Notes: generated by a model not told the origin, from the letters alone. DNA of 64,000 bases from Superficieibacter sp. 1612_C1 (GCF_015234305.1 NZ_JADGMI010000006.1:62001-126000); one strand, 5' to 3'; positions 8,877 to 22,610 are shown, numbered from the stretch's first letter. Numbers and translations: made by a program.

Positions 8877-8911
8877 CCCCTGCTGGCCCATCCAGCGGGG
8901 GTTTTCTTTTT
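8877..8911 (+). terminator. Rho-independent terminator after ygaM
   Basis: Ten-pair stem (CCCCTGCTGG with CCAGCGGGGG, one G-T pair) followed by GTTTTCTTTTT. Confidence 0.9.
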
Positions 8912-8991
8912 CCCTCGCCCGCTCCGCTCTACGTCAGCAACAGCACGCCTTCCCGCGCTACGTTCATCAGCCAGGCAAAACTTATCTAAAA

Positions 8992-9039
8992 ATACTATAT
9001 CTTGTATGGTTGAACTTTTAGTTATCTACATCTAGTATC
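8992..9039 (+). promoter_or_regulatory. Pair of NrdR boxes upstream of nrdHIEF
   Basis: ATACTATATCTTGTAT (8992-9007) and ATCTACATCTAGTATC (9024-9039) both resemble the NrdR box (ACACTATATATTGTGT). Their starts are 32 bp apart, three helical turns, as at known nrd promoters. This predicts repression by NrdR when dATP is high. Confidence 0.75.
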
Positions 9040-9112
9040 TCATCTTATGAAGCAACACGACTCCGACGCGATATCCGCGCCGCCACTCTCATTCTAAATG
9101 GAAATACGAATC

Positions 9113-9358
9113 ATGCGTATTATTATTTACACTCGAAATGATTGCGTTCAATGCCACGCCACCAAACGTGCGATGGAAAGTCGCGGACTGGCTTTTGAGA
9201 TGGTTAACCTGGATGTCGAGCCGGATGAAATCGAGACGCTGCGTGCCCAGGGTTATCGCCAGCTGCCGGTGGTCATCGCCGGTGAAACCAGCTGGTCTGG
9301 CTTTCGCCCGGATATGATTAATCGCCTTAGCGCCGCGCCCATCGCCGCCCGCGCATGA
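9113..9358 (+). CDS. nrdH: NrdH glutaredoxin-like electron donor of class Ib ribonucleotide reductase
   Basis: An 81-residue thioredoxin-fold protein with the redox motif CVQC near residues 11-14 and the NrdH signature [12 protein letters not shown] near the C-terminus. It reduces NrdE using thioredoxin reductase. Start set at [10 protein letters not shown] (9113) to match E. coli; an ATG five codons earlier is also in frame. First gene of nrdHIEF; its stop overlaps the nrdI start (ATGA). NrdR boxes lie upstream. Confidence 0.95.
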   Translation: MRIIIYTRNDCVQCHATKRAMESRGLAFEMVNLDVEPDEIETLRAQGYRQLPVVIAGETSWSGFRPDMINRLSAAPIAARA

Positions 9359-9740
9359 GCACCCTCGTCTTCTTCTCCAGCAGCTCGGAAAATACGCTGC
9401 GCTTTATCGAGCGGCTGGGATTGCCCGCGGTGCGCATTCCGCTGAACGAGCGCGAACGCATCCGGGTAGACGAACCCTATATTCTGATTGTGCCGAGCTA
9501 CGGCGGCGGCGGCGGAACGGCAGGCGCAGTGCCGCGCCAGGTCATTCGATTTTTAAACGATGAACATAATCGTGCGCTGATTCGCGGGGTGATCGCCTCG
9601 GGAAACCGCAACTTCGGCGAGGCTTACGGGCGCGCGGGAGATGTCATTTCTCAGAAGTGCAATGTTCCCTGGCTCTATCGGTTTGAGCTGATGGGTACCC
9701 AGCGTGATATTGATAACGTGCGAAAAGGAGTGAGCGAATT

Positions 9741-9768
<28 letters not shown>
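9355..9768 (+). CDS. nrdI: NrdI flavodoxin, activator of the NrdF dimanganese-tyrosyl cofactor
   Basis: A 137-residue flavodoxin-like protein. The FMN loop SSSSENT (about residues 8-14) and the glycine-rich [16 protein letters not shown] segment are typical of NrdI, which delivers superoxide to oxidise Mn(II)2-Nrd[17 protein letters not shown] is the conserved 90s-100s segment. It overlaps nrdH at the start by four bases and nrdE at the end by 28 bases, indicating tight translational coupling. Confidence 0.95.
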
Positions 9769-12858
<3,090 letters not shown>

Positions 12859-12917
12859 AGGCAGGACTGCCGGACAGCAGACGCCGCCCGGCAGCAAACC
12901 TGTCTTTCACCACCCGA

Positions 12918-14089
12918 TTAATCAACGGCTGAAACGCGGGCAGGTGTGTCAGTCAGGGCAGCGGCAGATTGCTGTTCCCGACGCTCGGCCAGTAACCGAC
13001 TAATTTCGGCGTGCTTATCTTCCGTAAAGTCAAAAAAGTACATAATGATCATACGGACAAGCGAGCCAATCGCCGGTAATAAGCTGATGCCGAAGAACAA
13101 GCCGTTCAACACGCTCTCGCTTTGCGTAGCCGCCTGCGGAACATAATCAATCAGGGTCAGATAAACCCCAATCAGTCCGCCGCCAACGGCGACTGACATT
13201 TTGCCGGTAAACGTCTGTCCGGAAAAGGTGATTGCGGCACAGCGTTTATGGGTATGGTACTCCGCGTATTCTATGGTATCGACGATCATTGCAGAGACAA
13301 ACAGGTTGCTCATCATCACAAATAACGTGCTAAGTCCCAGTAAAGAAAATAACAGGATAAGGCTTTGATAACCACAGAACCATAAAATCACCCGTACCAC
13401 AATATCCAGCACGCAGAGCGCCATAAATAACGTGCGTTTTTTATAACGTCGGGTCAATACCGGCGCGACTAAGCAGGCCAGCGCGGCAAGAATACCCATG
13501 GTACCAATCGCGGCCTGCAAGCTGGCATCCGCCATATTATAAATAAAAAAGTAAATATAAATGCCGTTGGCAATATTGTGCAGGACCAGGCAAAAAAAGC
13601 ACACAGCACGATAAACAACGGTTTATTCTGCCACAAGTTGCGGAAAGTATCCCGCATAGTGACCTTTTCCATGCCTGGCGGAACGCGCTCTTTCACATTA
13701 AAGAAGCCGTTGAGCATTAATAACATACCCACAACCATCATCACCAGCACCGCCATAAAATAGCCATGATCGGTAGAATAAGGCGCGAAGAACTTCGTCA
13801 GGCGGGGAAAGAAAATATTGGCGCAGGCGCAGCCAGCGTTGACGCCGAGAACGGCTGCTGTCACCGCCTTAGTGCGCTCGCGGGGTTTGCTGCTCATCAC
13901 CGATGAAATCGACCAGAAAGGAATATCCGAAATAGCGTACAGCGTCCCCCATAAAATATAGGTCACACCAGCATAAATAATTTTTGTAGACATTGGCGCG
14001 TCGATAATATAGAACGACGCCAGGGTCATAACCGTTTAGCCAAAATAAGACCATAGCTCTTTTTGGGGTATTTTCATTACCGTTGCCAT
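12918..14089 (-). pseudogene. Decayed GPH-family sugar:cation symporter
   Basis: Two adjacent frames together encode most of a glycoside-pentoside-hexuronide (MelB-type) transporter. The upstream frame (to 14089) starts MATVMKIPQKELWSYFG, hits an in-frame TAA at 14036-14038, resumes at TLASFYII and runs through YAISDIPFWSISSVMSSKPRERTK. The usual ~90 residues of the first helices are missing at the stop, implying an internal deletion. The second frame (from 13604) continues CLVLHNIANGIYIYFFIYNMADAS to the end. The shift falls in seven A's at 13592-13598 (T7 on the coding strand); one more base would restore the frame. It lies downstream of the glycosidase gene, so it was probably its uptake partner. 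Confidence 0.85.
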
Positions 14090-14158
14090 AAGAAATTCCT
14101 TTCTTTCCCCCGGTCAGGACACCGGGGGGTATATTTTAAAAATTGTTTTTCTAATTCG

Positions 14159-15253
14159 TCAGAAGCGTGGGTGCAGATCAATACGGGCAAGATGTGATAC
14201 CAGTTCCAGCTCAGCTTTACGGAATGGCAGCCCGTTTTCATCGAAAACATCGTGGAACCAGAGGTGAGCATAATCGCCCTGCTCTTTCAGAACGCCAGGC
14301 CACGGCATAAAGGTTTGCGTTTTCCCGCGTACCAGCCCCCACTGATACGGCACCACGTTACAGCCATGCATAAGCGGTAGCTGCGCCTCAAAGGTGCTGC
14401 CGACGTGACGGGCCAGCCATTCGGTGCAAAACAGCGGACGACCAAATTGCTCCACGTGACGGATCGCGCGGACCATTTTTGCCGTGCCGACATAGGCGTG
14501 AAAACTGATCACGTCAGAGAGCTCCAGTGCAGCGCGATCGACCGGGTGCTGATAGATCTCCTCATCCGGCTGCTCCGGATCCTGCGAAAGATGCCAGGCG
14601 CTTACGGTCAAAGGCTGAACAGGATCTTCGTCTCGCGCCCACTGGAAGGCCTTCGTCATTAACTCCAGCGCAAAACGCTCCAGCTTTTCATCGTACAGCA
14701 CCTCTTCGGTCCCGCTGGCAAAGGTGCCGCGGTTGCCCGGCTCGTTGTACAAATCCCAGACAACAATACGCGCATCTTCGCGGAAGGTACGGATGATATC
14801 GCGCACATAGCGTTCGATTTCCGGCCAGACCGCATAATCGCACACCTTGTCACGGCCCGGGCTGGCGGCGGCCTGGCTATTATGTTTGCCGGGCACCGGC
14901 GCTTTTTGCGGCCCGAGATAAGGTTCATCGCCGGAGAATCCGCAGTCGTCCATCAGGGTGAGCATGGTACGAAAACCATGTTTCGCCGCTATCGTTAAAA
15001 AAGCGTCGATGCGGCTAATCAGGCCGTCGCGATCGTGCTGCCAGACGATAAACGGCAGGTTGATACGCAAGGTGTTATAACCCACGTCCTGCGCCCACCC
15101 CAGCTCTTGATCGATAGTCGGCGCATCGAAGGTTTCGGCCTGCCAGATATCGGTCCAGTTCACGGCGGTCCGTGGCAGATAGTTAAATCCGCACATCCAA
15201 CCCTGCTGCTGATACCAATGATTTGCCTGCTCTTTACTCCATTGTTGACGCAT
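14159..15253 (-). CDS. Clan GH-A glycoside hydrolase (GH5/cellulase-like)
   Basis: A 364-residue TIM-barrel glycosidase without a signal peptide. WDLYNEPGN (about residue 170) contains the acid/base Glu of the NEP motif, and FCTEWLAR (about residue 290) the nucleophile Glu. Conserved LRINLPF, LMDDCGF and FHAYVG segments fit retaining clan GH-A enzymes, often annotated as beta-xylanase or cellulase family. Being cytoplasmic, it likely cleaves a small imported glycoside. Start at MRQQWSK (15253) follows CAGGAG six bases upstream. It is divergent from the LacI-type regulator and upstream of the dead transporter. Confidence 0.8.
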   Translation of the reverse strand: MRQQWSKEQANHWYQQQGWMCGFNYLPRTAVNWTDIWQAETFDAPTIDQELGWAQDVGYNTLRINLPFIVWQHDRDGLISRIDAFLTIAAKHGFRTMLTLMDDCGFSGDEPYLGPQKAPVPGKHNSQAAASPGRDKVCDYAVWPEIERYVRDIIRTFREDARIVVWDLYNEPGNRGTFASGTEEVLYDEKLERFALELMTKAFQWARDEDPVQPLTVSAWHLSQDPEQPDEEIYQHPVDRAALELSDVISFHAYVGTAKMVRAIRHVEQFGRPLFCTEWLARHVGSTFEAQLPLMHGCNVVPYQWGLVRGKTQTFMPWPGVLKEQGDYAHLWFHDVFDENGLPFRKAELELVSHLARIDLHPRF

Positions 15254-15275
15254 AATTTCTCCTGTAGTCGCTCGC

Positions 15276-15307
15276 AAGTAATATTTATTAGCTAATAAAT
15301 ATTACTT
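15276..15307. promoter_or_regulatory. Perfect 32-bp palindrome between the glycosidase and LacI-type genes
   Basis: The half-site aagtaatatttattag is followed by its exact reverse complement. It lies 22 bp upstream of the glycosidase start and about 125 bp before the regulator start, where an operator for the divergent LacI-type protein is expected. It is very AT-rich and lacks the usual central CG of LacI operators, having TTAGCTAA instead. Confidence 0.6.
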
Positions 15308-15432
15308 AGTATCCTGAACCGCAAGATCGCCGTGAGGTAATTGTTACGACGATCACATTCCATCGCTTTTACGAGCGCGGCCAGAAAACCCCTGTCAGGC
15401 TATGGTATAGTGGGTCAGAAATCAGATAACCG

Positions 15433-16452
15433 ATGGCGAAGGTTATGAAAAAGAAAGAAAAAATTACCATGAACGATATCGCTCGCGAGGCGGGAGTCTC
15501 GCAGGCGACGGTGTCACTGATCCTCAATAACTCACAGAGCATTAAGCTCAGCGATGAAACGCGTCAGCGGGTCATCGGCACCGCGCAAAAGCTGGGATAT
15601 AAAAAGATCCCCTCGCCGCATCAGCTGGAGGGGCAGGAGGAGCTTGCTATCCTGGTCAACGCCATGCCCGGCTACGATCCTTTTGTCGATGCGTTTAATC
15701 AGGCCAGGGATGCCGCCTGGCGCAACAGCACCCTGCTGACCATTTACGACTACGGTGATGATGGTGAACTGGCGATCCATATTATCCGTCAGCTTGAACA
15801 GCGGCGCTGCACCGGAATTATTCTTGCGTCCCCTATCACCAGCGCGATTGATTTCGCACCGTTTGACAATTGCACCCGCATCCCGCTGGTGCTGCTGAAC
15901 GTCTATGACCGCAACTATCCGATGGTGCCGACGTTTTTGCCGAACGATTATGCCAATGCCTTGCAGGTTACCCGTCATCTGATCGGCCAGGGCGCGCGAC
16001 GCATCGCGCATATTACCGGCGATCGCTGGATGGATGCGTCACAACATCGTCTGGAAGGGTATAAAGCGGCGCTGGCGCAGGCAGAGATCGAGTTTGACCC
16101 TTCGCTGGTTATCAGCACCAACTGGCAGCTTAATGAAGCCCGGTGCGCCACCCGCCAGCTGATGCAGTGTTCACCGCCACCGGACGCCATATTTTGCGCC
16201 AGCGACTGGCTCGCGCTGGGTTGCTATCAGGCGCTGGCCGAATTGCAGATCAGCGTTCCTCAGCAGGTGATGGTAGCCGGCTACGACGATCAGCGCTATA
16301 CCAGCCAGCTCACGCCGGAATTAACCAGCGTTCAGCTTCCCTACGCCGAGCTGGGGCGGCTCGCCGTGGAATATCTTTGTGAGGGTGAAGATACGGCCAC
16401 CCAGGTGATGATGACCGGAAAACTGATGGTCCGTCAGTCGACCCAGCGTTAG
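15433..16452 (+). CDS. LacI-family transcriptional regulator of the glycosidase locus
   Basis: A 339-residue regulator. The N-terminal HTH reads ITMNDIAREAGVSQATVSLILNNSQSIKLSDETRQRVIGTAQKLGYKK (about residues 11-58), including the hinge region, followed by a periplasmic-binding-protein-like sensor domain (IFCASDWLALGCYQAL, VMVAGYDDQRYTSQLTPELTSVQLPYAELGRLAVEYL). The start is uncertain: ATGs at 15433, 15445 and 15469 are possible and the first has only a weak ribosome site. It probably represses the divergent glycosidase and transporter genes. Confidence 0.85.
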   Translation: MAKVMKKKEKITMNDIAREAGVSQATVSLILNNSQSIKLSDETRQRVIGTAQKLGYKKIPSPHQLEGQEELAILVNAMPGYDPFVDAFNQARDAAWRNSTLLTIYDYGDDGELAIHIIRQLEQRRCTGIILASPITSAIDFAPFDNCTRIPLVLLNVYDRNYPMVPTFLPNDYANALQVTRHLIGQGARRIAHITGDRWMDASQHRLEGYKAALAQAEIEFDPSLVISTNWQLNEARCATRQLMQCSPPPDAIFCASDWLALGCYQALAELQISVPQQVMVAGYDDQRYTSQLTPELTSVQLPYAELGRLAVEYLCEGEDTATQVMMTGKLMVRQSTQR

Positions 16453-16718
16453 CCTTGTCATGATTATTCGTCAGGAAATATCCCTTGTTTCCTGGCCGGA
16501 TATTTCCCAAAGATTGCATATTTATCACACATATATTTCAATTTAGGTTAAGGTTAATAGTGCAAAGCATAATCGTCAGAATCATCCGATTCAGGACGTT
16601 CTTCTGTTGTGGCTATAAAAAAATATCAACTTTATTCGATTCCCGCTCAGCCCTTATATCATGGGAAATGCCGCCGATCCTGGTACGGCAATATTCATGC
16701 CAACCGGCAGGGTGAGGG
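16453..16718. other. Upstream part of the proU control region
   Basis: Noncoding stretch between the lacI-type stop and the proU promoter. It is AT-rich in 16500-16660, consistent with the curved, H-NS-responsive DNA upstream of proU in E. coli. No gene is visible. Confidence 0.5.
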
Positions 16719-16746
16719 TTGCCTCAGATTCTCAGTGTGCTAGGGT
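16719..16746 (+). promoter_or_regulatory. proU P2 promoter
   Basis: TTGCCT (16719-16724) and TAGGGT (16741-16746) with a 16-bp spacer reproduce the sequence I remember for the E. coli osmoregulated proU P2 promoter (TTGCCT, then CAGATTCTCAGT, then TAGGGT). The start would be about 60 bp before proV. Confidence 0.75.
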
Positions 16747-16814
16747 ATACCGCGGTGATTATTTCTTACAGGTAGCAAATCGACAAAAGCAAATAACGGG
16801 AATCTTTTTATTGC

Positions 16815-18017
16815 ATGGCAATTAAATTAGAAGTTAAGAATCTATATAAAGTATTTGGTGAGCATCCACAGCGCGCATTCAAATATATCGAGAAAGGACT
16901 TTCGAAAGAGCAAATTCTGGAAAAAACAGGGCTATCGCTTGGCGTTAAAGACGCGAGTCTGGCCATTGAAGAAGGCGAGATATTTGTCATCATGGGATTA
17001 TCCGGCTCGGGTAAATCCACAATGGTACGCCTTCTCAATCGCCTGATTGAACCCACCCGTGGACAGGTGCTGATTGACGGCGTCGATATCGCCAAAATCT
17101 CAGATGCTGAACTCCGCGAGGTGCGCAGGAAGAAGATTGCGATGGTGTTCCAGTCGTTTGCACTGATGCCACATATGACCGTGCTGGACAATACCGCGTT
17201 TGGTATGGAGCTGGCAGGCGTTGCTGCGCAGGAGCGTCAGGAAAAAGCGCTGGATGCGTTGCGTCAGGTCGGCCTGGAAAATTATGCCCACGGCTACCCG
17301 GATGAACTATCTGGCGGTATGCGTCAGCGCGTCGGTCTGGCCCGCGCCTTAGCCATCAATCCTGATATTCTGTTAATGGACGAAGCGTTCTCCGCCCTCG
17401 ATCCGTTAATTCGTACCGAAATGCAGGATGAGCTGGTGAAATTGCAGGCGAAGCATCAGCGTACCGTGGTCTTTATTTCTCACGACCTGGATGAAGCGAT
17501 GCGCATTGGGGACCGCATTGCCATTATGCAAAATGGTGAAGTGGTTCAGGTCGGTACGCCGGATGAAATTCTCAATAATCCGGCCAATGATTATGTGCGC
17601 ACCTTCTTCCGTGGTGTGGATATTAGTCAGGTCTTCAGTGCGAAAGATATTGCCCGCCGTAGTCCGGTAGGGTTGATTCGTAAAACGCCGGGCTTCGGTC
17701 CGCGTTCAGCGCTCAAATTATTACAGGATGAAGATCGCGAATACGGTTATGTGATTGAACGCGGCAATAAATATGTCGGCATTGTCTCCATTGACTCCCT
17801 GAAAGCGGCGCTCAGCCAGCAGCAGGGTATCGACGCGGCGTTAATCGATTCCCCGCTTGCGGTGGAGGCGCAAACGCCGCTCAGCGAACTGCTTTCCCAT
17901 GTGGGCCAGGCACCCTGTGCCGTACCGGTAGTGGATGAAGAGCAGCAATACCTCGGCATCATCTCAAAACGGATGCTGCTACAGTCTTTAGATCGCGAGG
18001 GGGCTACCAATGGCTGA
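16815..18017 (+). CDS. proV: Glycine betaine/proline ABC transporter ATPase ProV
   Basis: A 400-residue ATPase. Walker [10 protein letters not shown] (about residues 60-68), Q-loop VFQSFALMP, signature [15 protein letters not shown], Walker [13 protein letters not shown] and the H-loop VFISHD are all intact. A pair of CBS domains fills the C-terminal third (about 280-395), the ionic-strength-sensing module of this family. It powers import of glycine betaine and proline betaine under osmotic stress. Start ATG at 16815. The stop overlaps the proW start by eight bases. Confidence 0.97.
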   Translation: MAIKLEVKNLYKVFGEHPQRAFKYIEKGLSKEQILEKTGLSLGVKDASLAIEEGEIFVIMGLSGSGKSTMVRLLNRLIEPTRGQVLIDGVDIAKISDAELREVRRKKIAMVFQSFALMPHMTVLDNTAFGMELAGVAAQERQEKALDALRQVGLENYAHGYPDELSGGMRQRVGLARALAINPDILLMDEAFSALDPLIRTEMQDELVKLQAKHQRTVVFISHDLDEAMRIGDRIAIMQNGEVVQVGTPDEILNNPANDYVRTFFRGVDISQVFSAKDIARRSPVGLIRKTPGFGPRSALKLLQDEDREYGYVIERGNKYVGIVSIDSLKAALSQQQGIDAALIDSPLAVEAQTPLSELLSHVGQAPCAVPVVDEEQQYLGIISKRMLLQSLDREGATNG

Positions 18018-19074
18018 TCAAAATAACCCGTGGGAAACCGCACCTGCCGCCGACAGCGCAGCACAATCCGCCGATGCCTGGGGCACGCCCGCCGCGCCCG
18101 CCGACGGTGGTGGAAGCGCCGACTGGCTTAATAGCGCGCCTGCGCCAGCACCAGAACATTTCAATATCATGGATCCGTTCCACAAGACGCTGATCCCACT
18201 CGATAGCTGGGTGACGCAGGGGATCGACTGGGTGGTGACTCACTTCCGCCCGGTATTCCAGGGCATTCGCGTGCCGGTGGATTATATTCTCAACGGTTTC
18301 CAGCAGCTGCTGCTGGGAATGCCTGCGCCGGTGGCGATTCTCGTCTTTACCCTGATTGCCTGGCAGATTTCCGGCCTCGGCATGGGGATCGCGACGCTGA
18401 TCTCCCTGATTGCCATTGGCGCGATTGGCGCATGGTCGCAAGCGATGATCACTCTGGCGCTGGTGCTCACCGCGCTACTGTTCTGCGTGATACTGGGACT
18501 GCCGCTGGGGATCTGGCTGGCACGAAGCCCGCGTGCGGCGAAAATTATCCGTCCGCTGCTGGATGCGATGCAAACCACGCCCGCGTTCGTTTACCTGGTA
18601 CCTATCGTCATGCTGTTCGGGATCGGTAACGTGCCGGGCGTAGTGGTCACCATTATCTTCGCCCTGCCACCGATTGTGCGCCTGACGATCCTCGGTATTA
18701 ATCAGGTACCGGCGGATCTCATTGAGGCATCGCGCTCCTTTGGGGCCAGCCCGCGTCAGATGCTGTTTAAAGTGCAGCTCCCGCTGGCAATGCCAACCAT
18801 CATGGCAGGCGTCAACCAGACGCTGATGCTGGCCCTCTCGATGGTGGTGATCGCCTCGATGATCGCCGTAGGCGGTCTGGGTCAAATGGTACTGCGCGGT
18901 ATTGGCCGTCTTGATATGGGTCTGGCGACCGTTGGCGGCGTCGGGATCGTGATCCTCGCCATCATTCTTGACCGCCTTACCCAGGCCGTTGGCCGCGATT
19001 CCCGCAGTCGCGGTAACCGCCGCTGGTACGCGACTGGCCCGCTGGGATTAGTCACTCGCCCCTTCATCAAATAA
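18010..19074 (+). CDS. proW: Glycine betaine/proline ABC transporter permease ProW
   Basis: A 354-residue inner-membrane permease with the long hydrophilic Pro/Ala-rich N-terminal tail typical of ProW (about residues 1-95) and then about seven membrane helices. The EAA loop that contacts ProV is visible as [32 protein letters not shown]. It forms the translocation channel with ProV and receives ligand from ProX. It overlaps the end of proV. Confidence 0.97.
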   Translation: MADQNNPWETAPAADSAAQSADAWGTPAAPADGGGSADWLNSAPAPAPEHFNIMDPFHKTLIPLDSWVTQGIDWVVTHFRPVFQGIRVPVDYILNGFQQLLLGMPAPVAILVFTLIAWQISGLGMGIATLISLIAIGAIGAWSQAMITLALVLTALLFCVILGLPLGIWLARSPRAAKIIRPLLDAMQTTPAFVYLVPIVMLFGIGNVPGVVVTIIFALPPIVRLTILGINQVPADLIEASRSFGASPRQMLFKVQLPLAMPTIMAGVNQTLMLALSMVVIASMIAVGGLGQMVLRGIGRLDMGLATVGGVGIVILAIILDRLTQAVGRDSRSRGNRRWYATGPLGLVTRPFIK

Positions 19075-19082
19075 TCACCCTT

Positions 19083-19108
19083 GCCCGGCGGCGCAACGTC
19101 TGCCGGGC
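19083..19108 (+). repeat. REP-like hairpin between proW and proX
   Basis: GCCCGGC and GCCGGGC arms around a 12-base loop in the 68-bp gap between the stop of proW and the start of proX. Such hairpins stabilise the upstream mRNA and help set different expression of binding protein and permease. Confidence 0.55.
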
Positions 19109-19142
19109 CTGCCCGACCTCACTCAATTAAAAAGGAACAACG

Positions 19143-20138
19143 ATGCGACATAGCACGATTTTAGCCACTGCCCTGGCCACTCTTGTTTCCACCAGCACCT
19201 TTGCGGCCGATCTGCCGGGTAAAGGCGTAACCGTTCAGCCGGTGCAGAGCACCATTTCTGAAGAATCCTTCCAGACGCTGCTGGTCAGCCGCGCGCTGGA
19301 GAAGCTGGGCTACACCGTGAATAAGCCGAGCGAAGTTGACTATAACGTGGGCTACACCTCCATTGCTTCTGGTGATGCGACCTTTACCGCCGTTAACTGG
19401 CAGCCGCTGCACGACGATATGTATGCCGCCGCGGGTGGCGACAAAAAGTTTTATCGTGAAGGCGTGTTTGTGACCGGTGCGGCGCAGGGGTATCTGATCG
19501 ATAAAAAAACCGCCGAGCAGTATAAAATCACCAATCTCGCTCAGCTGAAAGATCCGAAGATTGCCAAAATCTTTGATACTAACGGCGATGGCAAAGCGGA
19601 CATGATGGGCTGCTCGCCGGGCTGGGGCTGTGAAGCGGTTATTAACCACCAGAATAAAGCGTTTGATCTGGAAAAAACGGTTGATGTCAGCCACGGCAAC
19701 TACTCAGCGATGATGGCGGATACCATTACCCGCTTTAAAGAAGGTAAGCCGATCCTCTATTACACCTGGACGCCGTACTGGGTGAGCGATGTGATGAAAC
19801 CGGGTAAAGATGTGGTCTGGTTACAGGTGCCGTTCTCTTCACTGCCGGGTGAGCAGAAAGATATCGATACCAAACTGCCGAACGGCGCGAACTATGGTTT
19901 CCCGGTAAATACCATGCATATCGTCGCCAACAAAGCCTGGGCGGAGAAAAACCCGGCGGCGGCGAAGCTGTTCTCGCTGATGAAACTGCCGCTGGCGGAT
20001 ATCAACGCGCAGAACGCGATGATGCATGAGGGTAAAGCGTCCGAGGCTGATGTCCAGGGCCACGTTGATGGCTGGATCAAAGCCCACCAGCAGCAGTTCG
20101 ACGGCTGGGTGAAGGACGCGCTGGCAGCGCAGAAATAA
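19143..20138 (+). CDS. proX: Glycine betaine-binding periplasmic protein ProX
   Basis: A 331-residue substrate-binding protein with a signal peptide ([21 protein letters not shown], cleavage before ADLPGKG). The conserved aromatic box residues that hold the trimethylammonium head group are expected in [20 protein letters not shown] and [11 protein letters not shown]. The two Cys of [11 protein letters not shown] match the E. coli disulfide. Last gene of proVWX; AAGGAAC precedes the ATG and a hairpin with an 8-bp stem follows at about 20151-20171. Confidence 0.96.
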   Translation: MRHSTILATALATLVSTSTFAADLPGKGVTVQPVQSTISEESFQTLLVSRALEKLGYTVNKPSEVDYNVGYTSIASGDATFTAVNWQPLHDDMYAAAGGDKKFYREGVFVTGAAQGYLIDKKTAEQYKITNLAQLKDPKIAKIFDTNGDGKADMMGCSPGWGCEAVINHQNKAFDLEKTVDVSHGNYSAMMADTITRFKEGKPILYYTWTPYWVSDVMKPGKDVVWLQVPFSSLPGEQKDIDTKLPNGANYGFPVNTMHIVANKAWAEKNPAAAKLFSLMKLPLADINAQNAMMHEGKASEADVQGHVDGWIKAHQQQFDGWVKDALAAQK

Positions 20139-20266
20139 TCGTTCTGATCTCCCCTCCTCCACGGGAGGGGATAACCCCAACCGCACAATCCAACACGCTC
20201 TCCCTCCCCGTTAGCATCAATCATTCGTTATTATGGGTACAACGTAAATAACCATCACTGATAACA

Positions 20267-21436
20267 ATGAACAAATCTACTCAGGCGCTGAGCCCGACGC
20301 TTATCGTGCTTATGTCCGTCGCCACCGGCCTTGCCGTCGCCAGCAACTATTATCCACAGCCGCTGCTCGATACCATCGCCAGAGCGTTTTCTCTGACGCC
20401 CGGCCAGGCAGGATTTATCGTCACGGTGGCTCAATTAGGCTACGCGGCAGGTCTGCTGTTCCTGGTTCCACTGGGGGATATGTTTGAACGGCGCAAACTG
20501 ATTGTCTCCATGACGCTGCTTTCAGCGATCGGACTGTTAGTGACCGCCAGCAGTCAGTCGCTCGCGGTAATGCTTCTCGGTACCGCGCTGACCGGCCTCT
20601 TTTCGGTAGTGGCGCAGATCCTCGTCCCGCTGGCCGCCACCCTCGCCACACCGGAAAAGCGCGGTAAAGTGGTGGGAACCATTATGAGCGGTCTGCTGCT
20701 TGGCATTCTGCTGGCGCGAACGGTAGCCGGACTTCTCGCCGATCTGGGTGGCTGGCGCACCGTCTACTGGGTGGCCGCCGTGTTAATGACATTAATGGCC
20801 CTGGCCCTGTGGCGCGGCCTTCCGAAGATAAAACAGGAAAACCACCTTAACTATCCGCAGATCCTCGGCTCGGTCTTTACCCTCTTTCTGCACAACAAGC
20901 TGTTGCGCACCCGCGCCATCCTCGGCTGTCTGACCTTTGCGAACTTCAGCATTCTGTGGACCTCGATGGCCTTTCTGCTCGCCTCCCCGCCGTTTAACTA
21001 TTCAGAAAGCATGATTGGCCTGTTTGGTCTGGCGGGTGCCGCAGGCGCGCTGGGCGCACGCCCCGCGGGTGGACTGGCGGACAAAGGCAAAGCCCACCTG
21101 ACAACCACCGTCGGCCTGCTGCTGCTGCTGCTGTCGTGGATAGCCATCTGGTTCGGCCACGCCTCTGTGCTCGCATTGATTATCGGTATTCTGGTGCTCG
21201 ACCTCACCGTTCAGGGCGTACATATCACTAACCAGACGGTGATTTACCGCGTGCAGCCCGATGCGCGTAATCGCCTGACCGCAGGCTACATGACCAGCTA
21301 TTTTATCGGCGGCGCGGCAGGCTCGCTGATCTCCGCCGCTGCCTGGCAACACGCGGGCTGGGCGGGCGTCTGCGGAGCGGGCGCGATTATCGCGGTACTG
21401 AATCTGTTGGCCTGGTGGCGCGGTTCAGCTTACTAA
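20267..21436 (+). CDS. ygaY: MFS transporter YgaY, full length
   Basis: A 389-residue protein with 12 predicted membrane helices. It shows the MFS loop-2/3 motif GDMFERRKLI (about residues 70-80) and a second half starting ILGSVFTLFLHNKLLRTRAI. By position (proX downstream, ygaZ upstream) it is YgaY. In E. coli K-12 ygaY is a broken gene, whereas here the frame is uninterrupted, so the drug/metabolite-type exporter is probably functional. The substrate is unknown. No obvious operon partner. Confidence 0.85.
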   Translation: MNKSTQALSPTLIVLMSVATGLAVASNYYPQPLLDTIARAFSLTPGQAGFIVTVAQLGYAAGLLFLVPLGDMFERRKLIVSMTLLSAIGLLVTASSQSLAVMLLGTALTGLFSVVAQILVPLAATLATPEKRGKVVGTIMSGLLLGILLARTVAGLLADLGGWRTVYWVAAVLMTLMALALWRGLPKIKQENHLNYPQILGSVFTLFLHNKLLRTRAILGCLTFANFSILWTSMAFLLASPPFNYSESMIGLFGLAGAAGALGARPAGGLADKGKAHLTTTVGLLLLLLSWIAIWFGHASVLALIIGILVLDLTVQGVHITNQTVIYRVQPDARNRLTAGYMTSYFIGGAAGSLISAAAWQHAGWAGVCGAGAIIAVLNLLAWWRGSAY

Positions 21437-21538
21437 TCTTGTCTGACGGTGGGATGTTAACCCCTCCCGCCGTCTGGTATGGTGTTATAACCTGTTAATT
21501 CACGTGATTATCACCCCGGTTATAAATCAATCAAAAAT

Positions 21539-22285
21539 ATGGCAAGCCCCGCTCACACTTCCGATAGCTTTCCGCTTAATCAGGCCACCCTGTTTGAGGG
21601 GATCAAAGACAGTCTGCCCATCGTAATCAGTTATATCCCGGTCGCCTTCGCCTTTGGCCTTAACGCCACCCGGCTTGGCTTTACACCCGTTGAGAGCCTC
21701 TTTTTTTCCTGCATCATTTATGCCGGTGCCAGCCAGTTTGTGATCACTACCATGCTGGCGGCGGGCAGTTCGCTGTGGATTGCGGCGCTGACGGTGATGG
21801 CGATGGACGTTCGTCACGTTCTGTACGGCCCTTCCCTGCGCAGCCGGATTGTCACACGGCTTAGTAAGCCTAAAACGGCACTGTGGGCTTTTGGTCTCAC
21901 CGATGAAGTCTTTGCCGCCGCCACCGCTAAACTGGTGCGGGACAATCGCCGCTGGAGTGAAAACTGGATGATCGGCATTGCCTTCTGCTCGTGGGCGTCC
22001 TGGGTGCTGGGAACGATCGTCGGTGCCTGGTCAGGCAACGGCCTGCTGGCCGGGTATCCCGCCATCGAAGCGGCGATGGGTTTTATGCTCCCGGCCCTGT
22101 TCATGAGCTTTCTGCTGGCCTCTTTTCAGCGTAAACAATCGCTTTGCGTGACGGCTGCTCTTATCGGTTCGCTGGCAGGCGTTACCCTGGTCTCCATTCC
22201 GGTCGCCATTCTGGCGGGCATTACCTGCGGATGCCTGACCGCACTAATACAGGCATCTCTGAAGGAGAAAAAGCATGAGCAGTAG
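21539..22285 (+). CDS. ygaZ: AzlC-type branched-chain amino-acid exporter subunit YgaZ
   Basis: A 248-residue membrane protein with the AzlC signature [41 protein letters not shown] and the MDVRHVLYG motif. With YgaH it forms the L-valine/L-methionine exporter of E. coli. The ygaH start overlaps the last 11 bases, showing translational coupling. Confidence 0.95.
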   Translation: MASPAHTSDSFPLNQATLFEGIKDSLPIVISYIPVAFAFGLNATRLGFTPVESLFFSCIIYAGASQFVITTMLAAGSSLWIAALTVMAMDVRHVLYGPSLRSRIVTRLSKPKTALWAFGLTDEVFAAATAKLVRDNRRWSENWMIGIAFCSWASWVLGTIVGAWSGNGLLAGYPAIEAAMGFMLPALFMSFLLASFQRKQSLCVTAALIGSLAGVTLVSIPVAILAGITCGCLTALIQASLKEKKHEQ

Positions 22286-22610
22286 CGTTCTTTTACTCGG
22301 TCTGCTGGTGGGCAGCGTGAATTACCTGTTTCGTTATTTGCCGCTGCGCCTGCAATCAGGTCGCCCCGCCCCGGTAAAACACGGCGCGTCCGGCGTGCTG
22401 CTCGACACTATCGGCATCGCTTCTATCTGCGCACTGCTGGTGGTCTCCAGCGCACCAGAGGTTATCGCTGATGTACAACGCCTGCTGCCCACCCTGGTAG
22501 GATTTGCCGTGCTGGGCATCAGCTTCTATAAGACCCGCAGCATTATTATTCCAACACTCTTGAGCGCTGCCGCCTATGGATTGGCCTGGAAATGGCTGAC
22601 GAATATATAA
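22275..22610 (+). CDS. ygaH: AzlD-type exporter small subunit YgaH
   Basis: A 111-residue protein with four hydrophobic helices. [45 protein letters not shown] is the AzlD pattern of YgaH. It partners YgaZ in amino-acid export. GGAG precedes the ATG inside ygaZ. mprA begins 91 bp later on the same strand. Confidence 0.94.
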   Translation: MSSSVLLLGLLVGSVNYLFRYLPLRLQSGRPAPVKHGASGVLLDTIGIASICALLVVSSAPEVIADVQRLLPTLVGFAVLGISFYKTRSIIIPTLLSAAAYGLAWKWLTNI

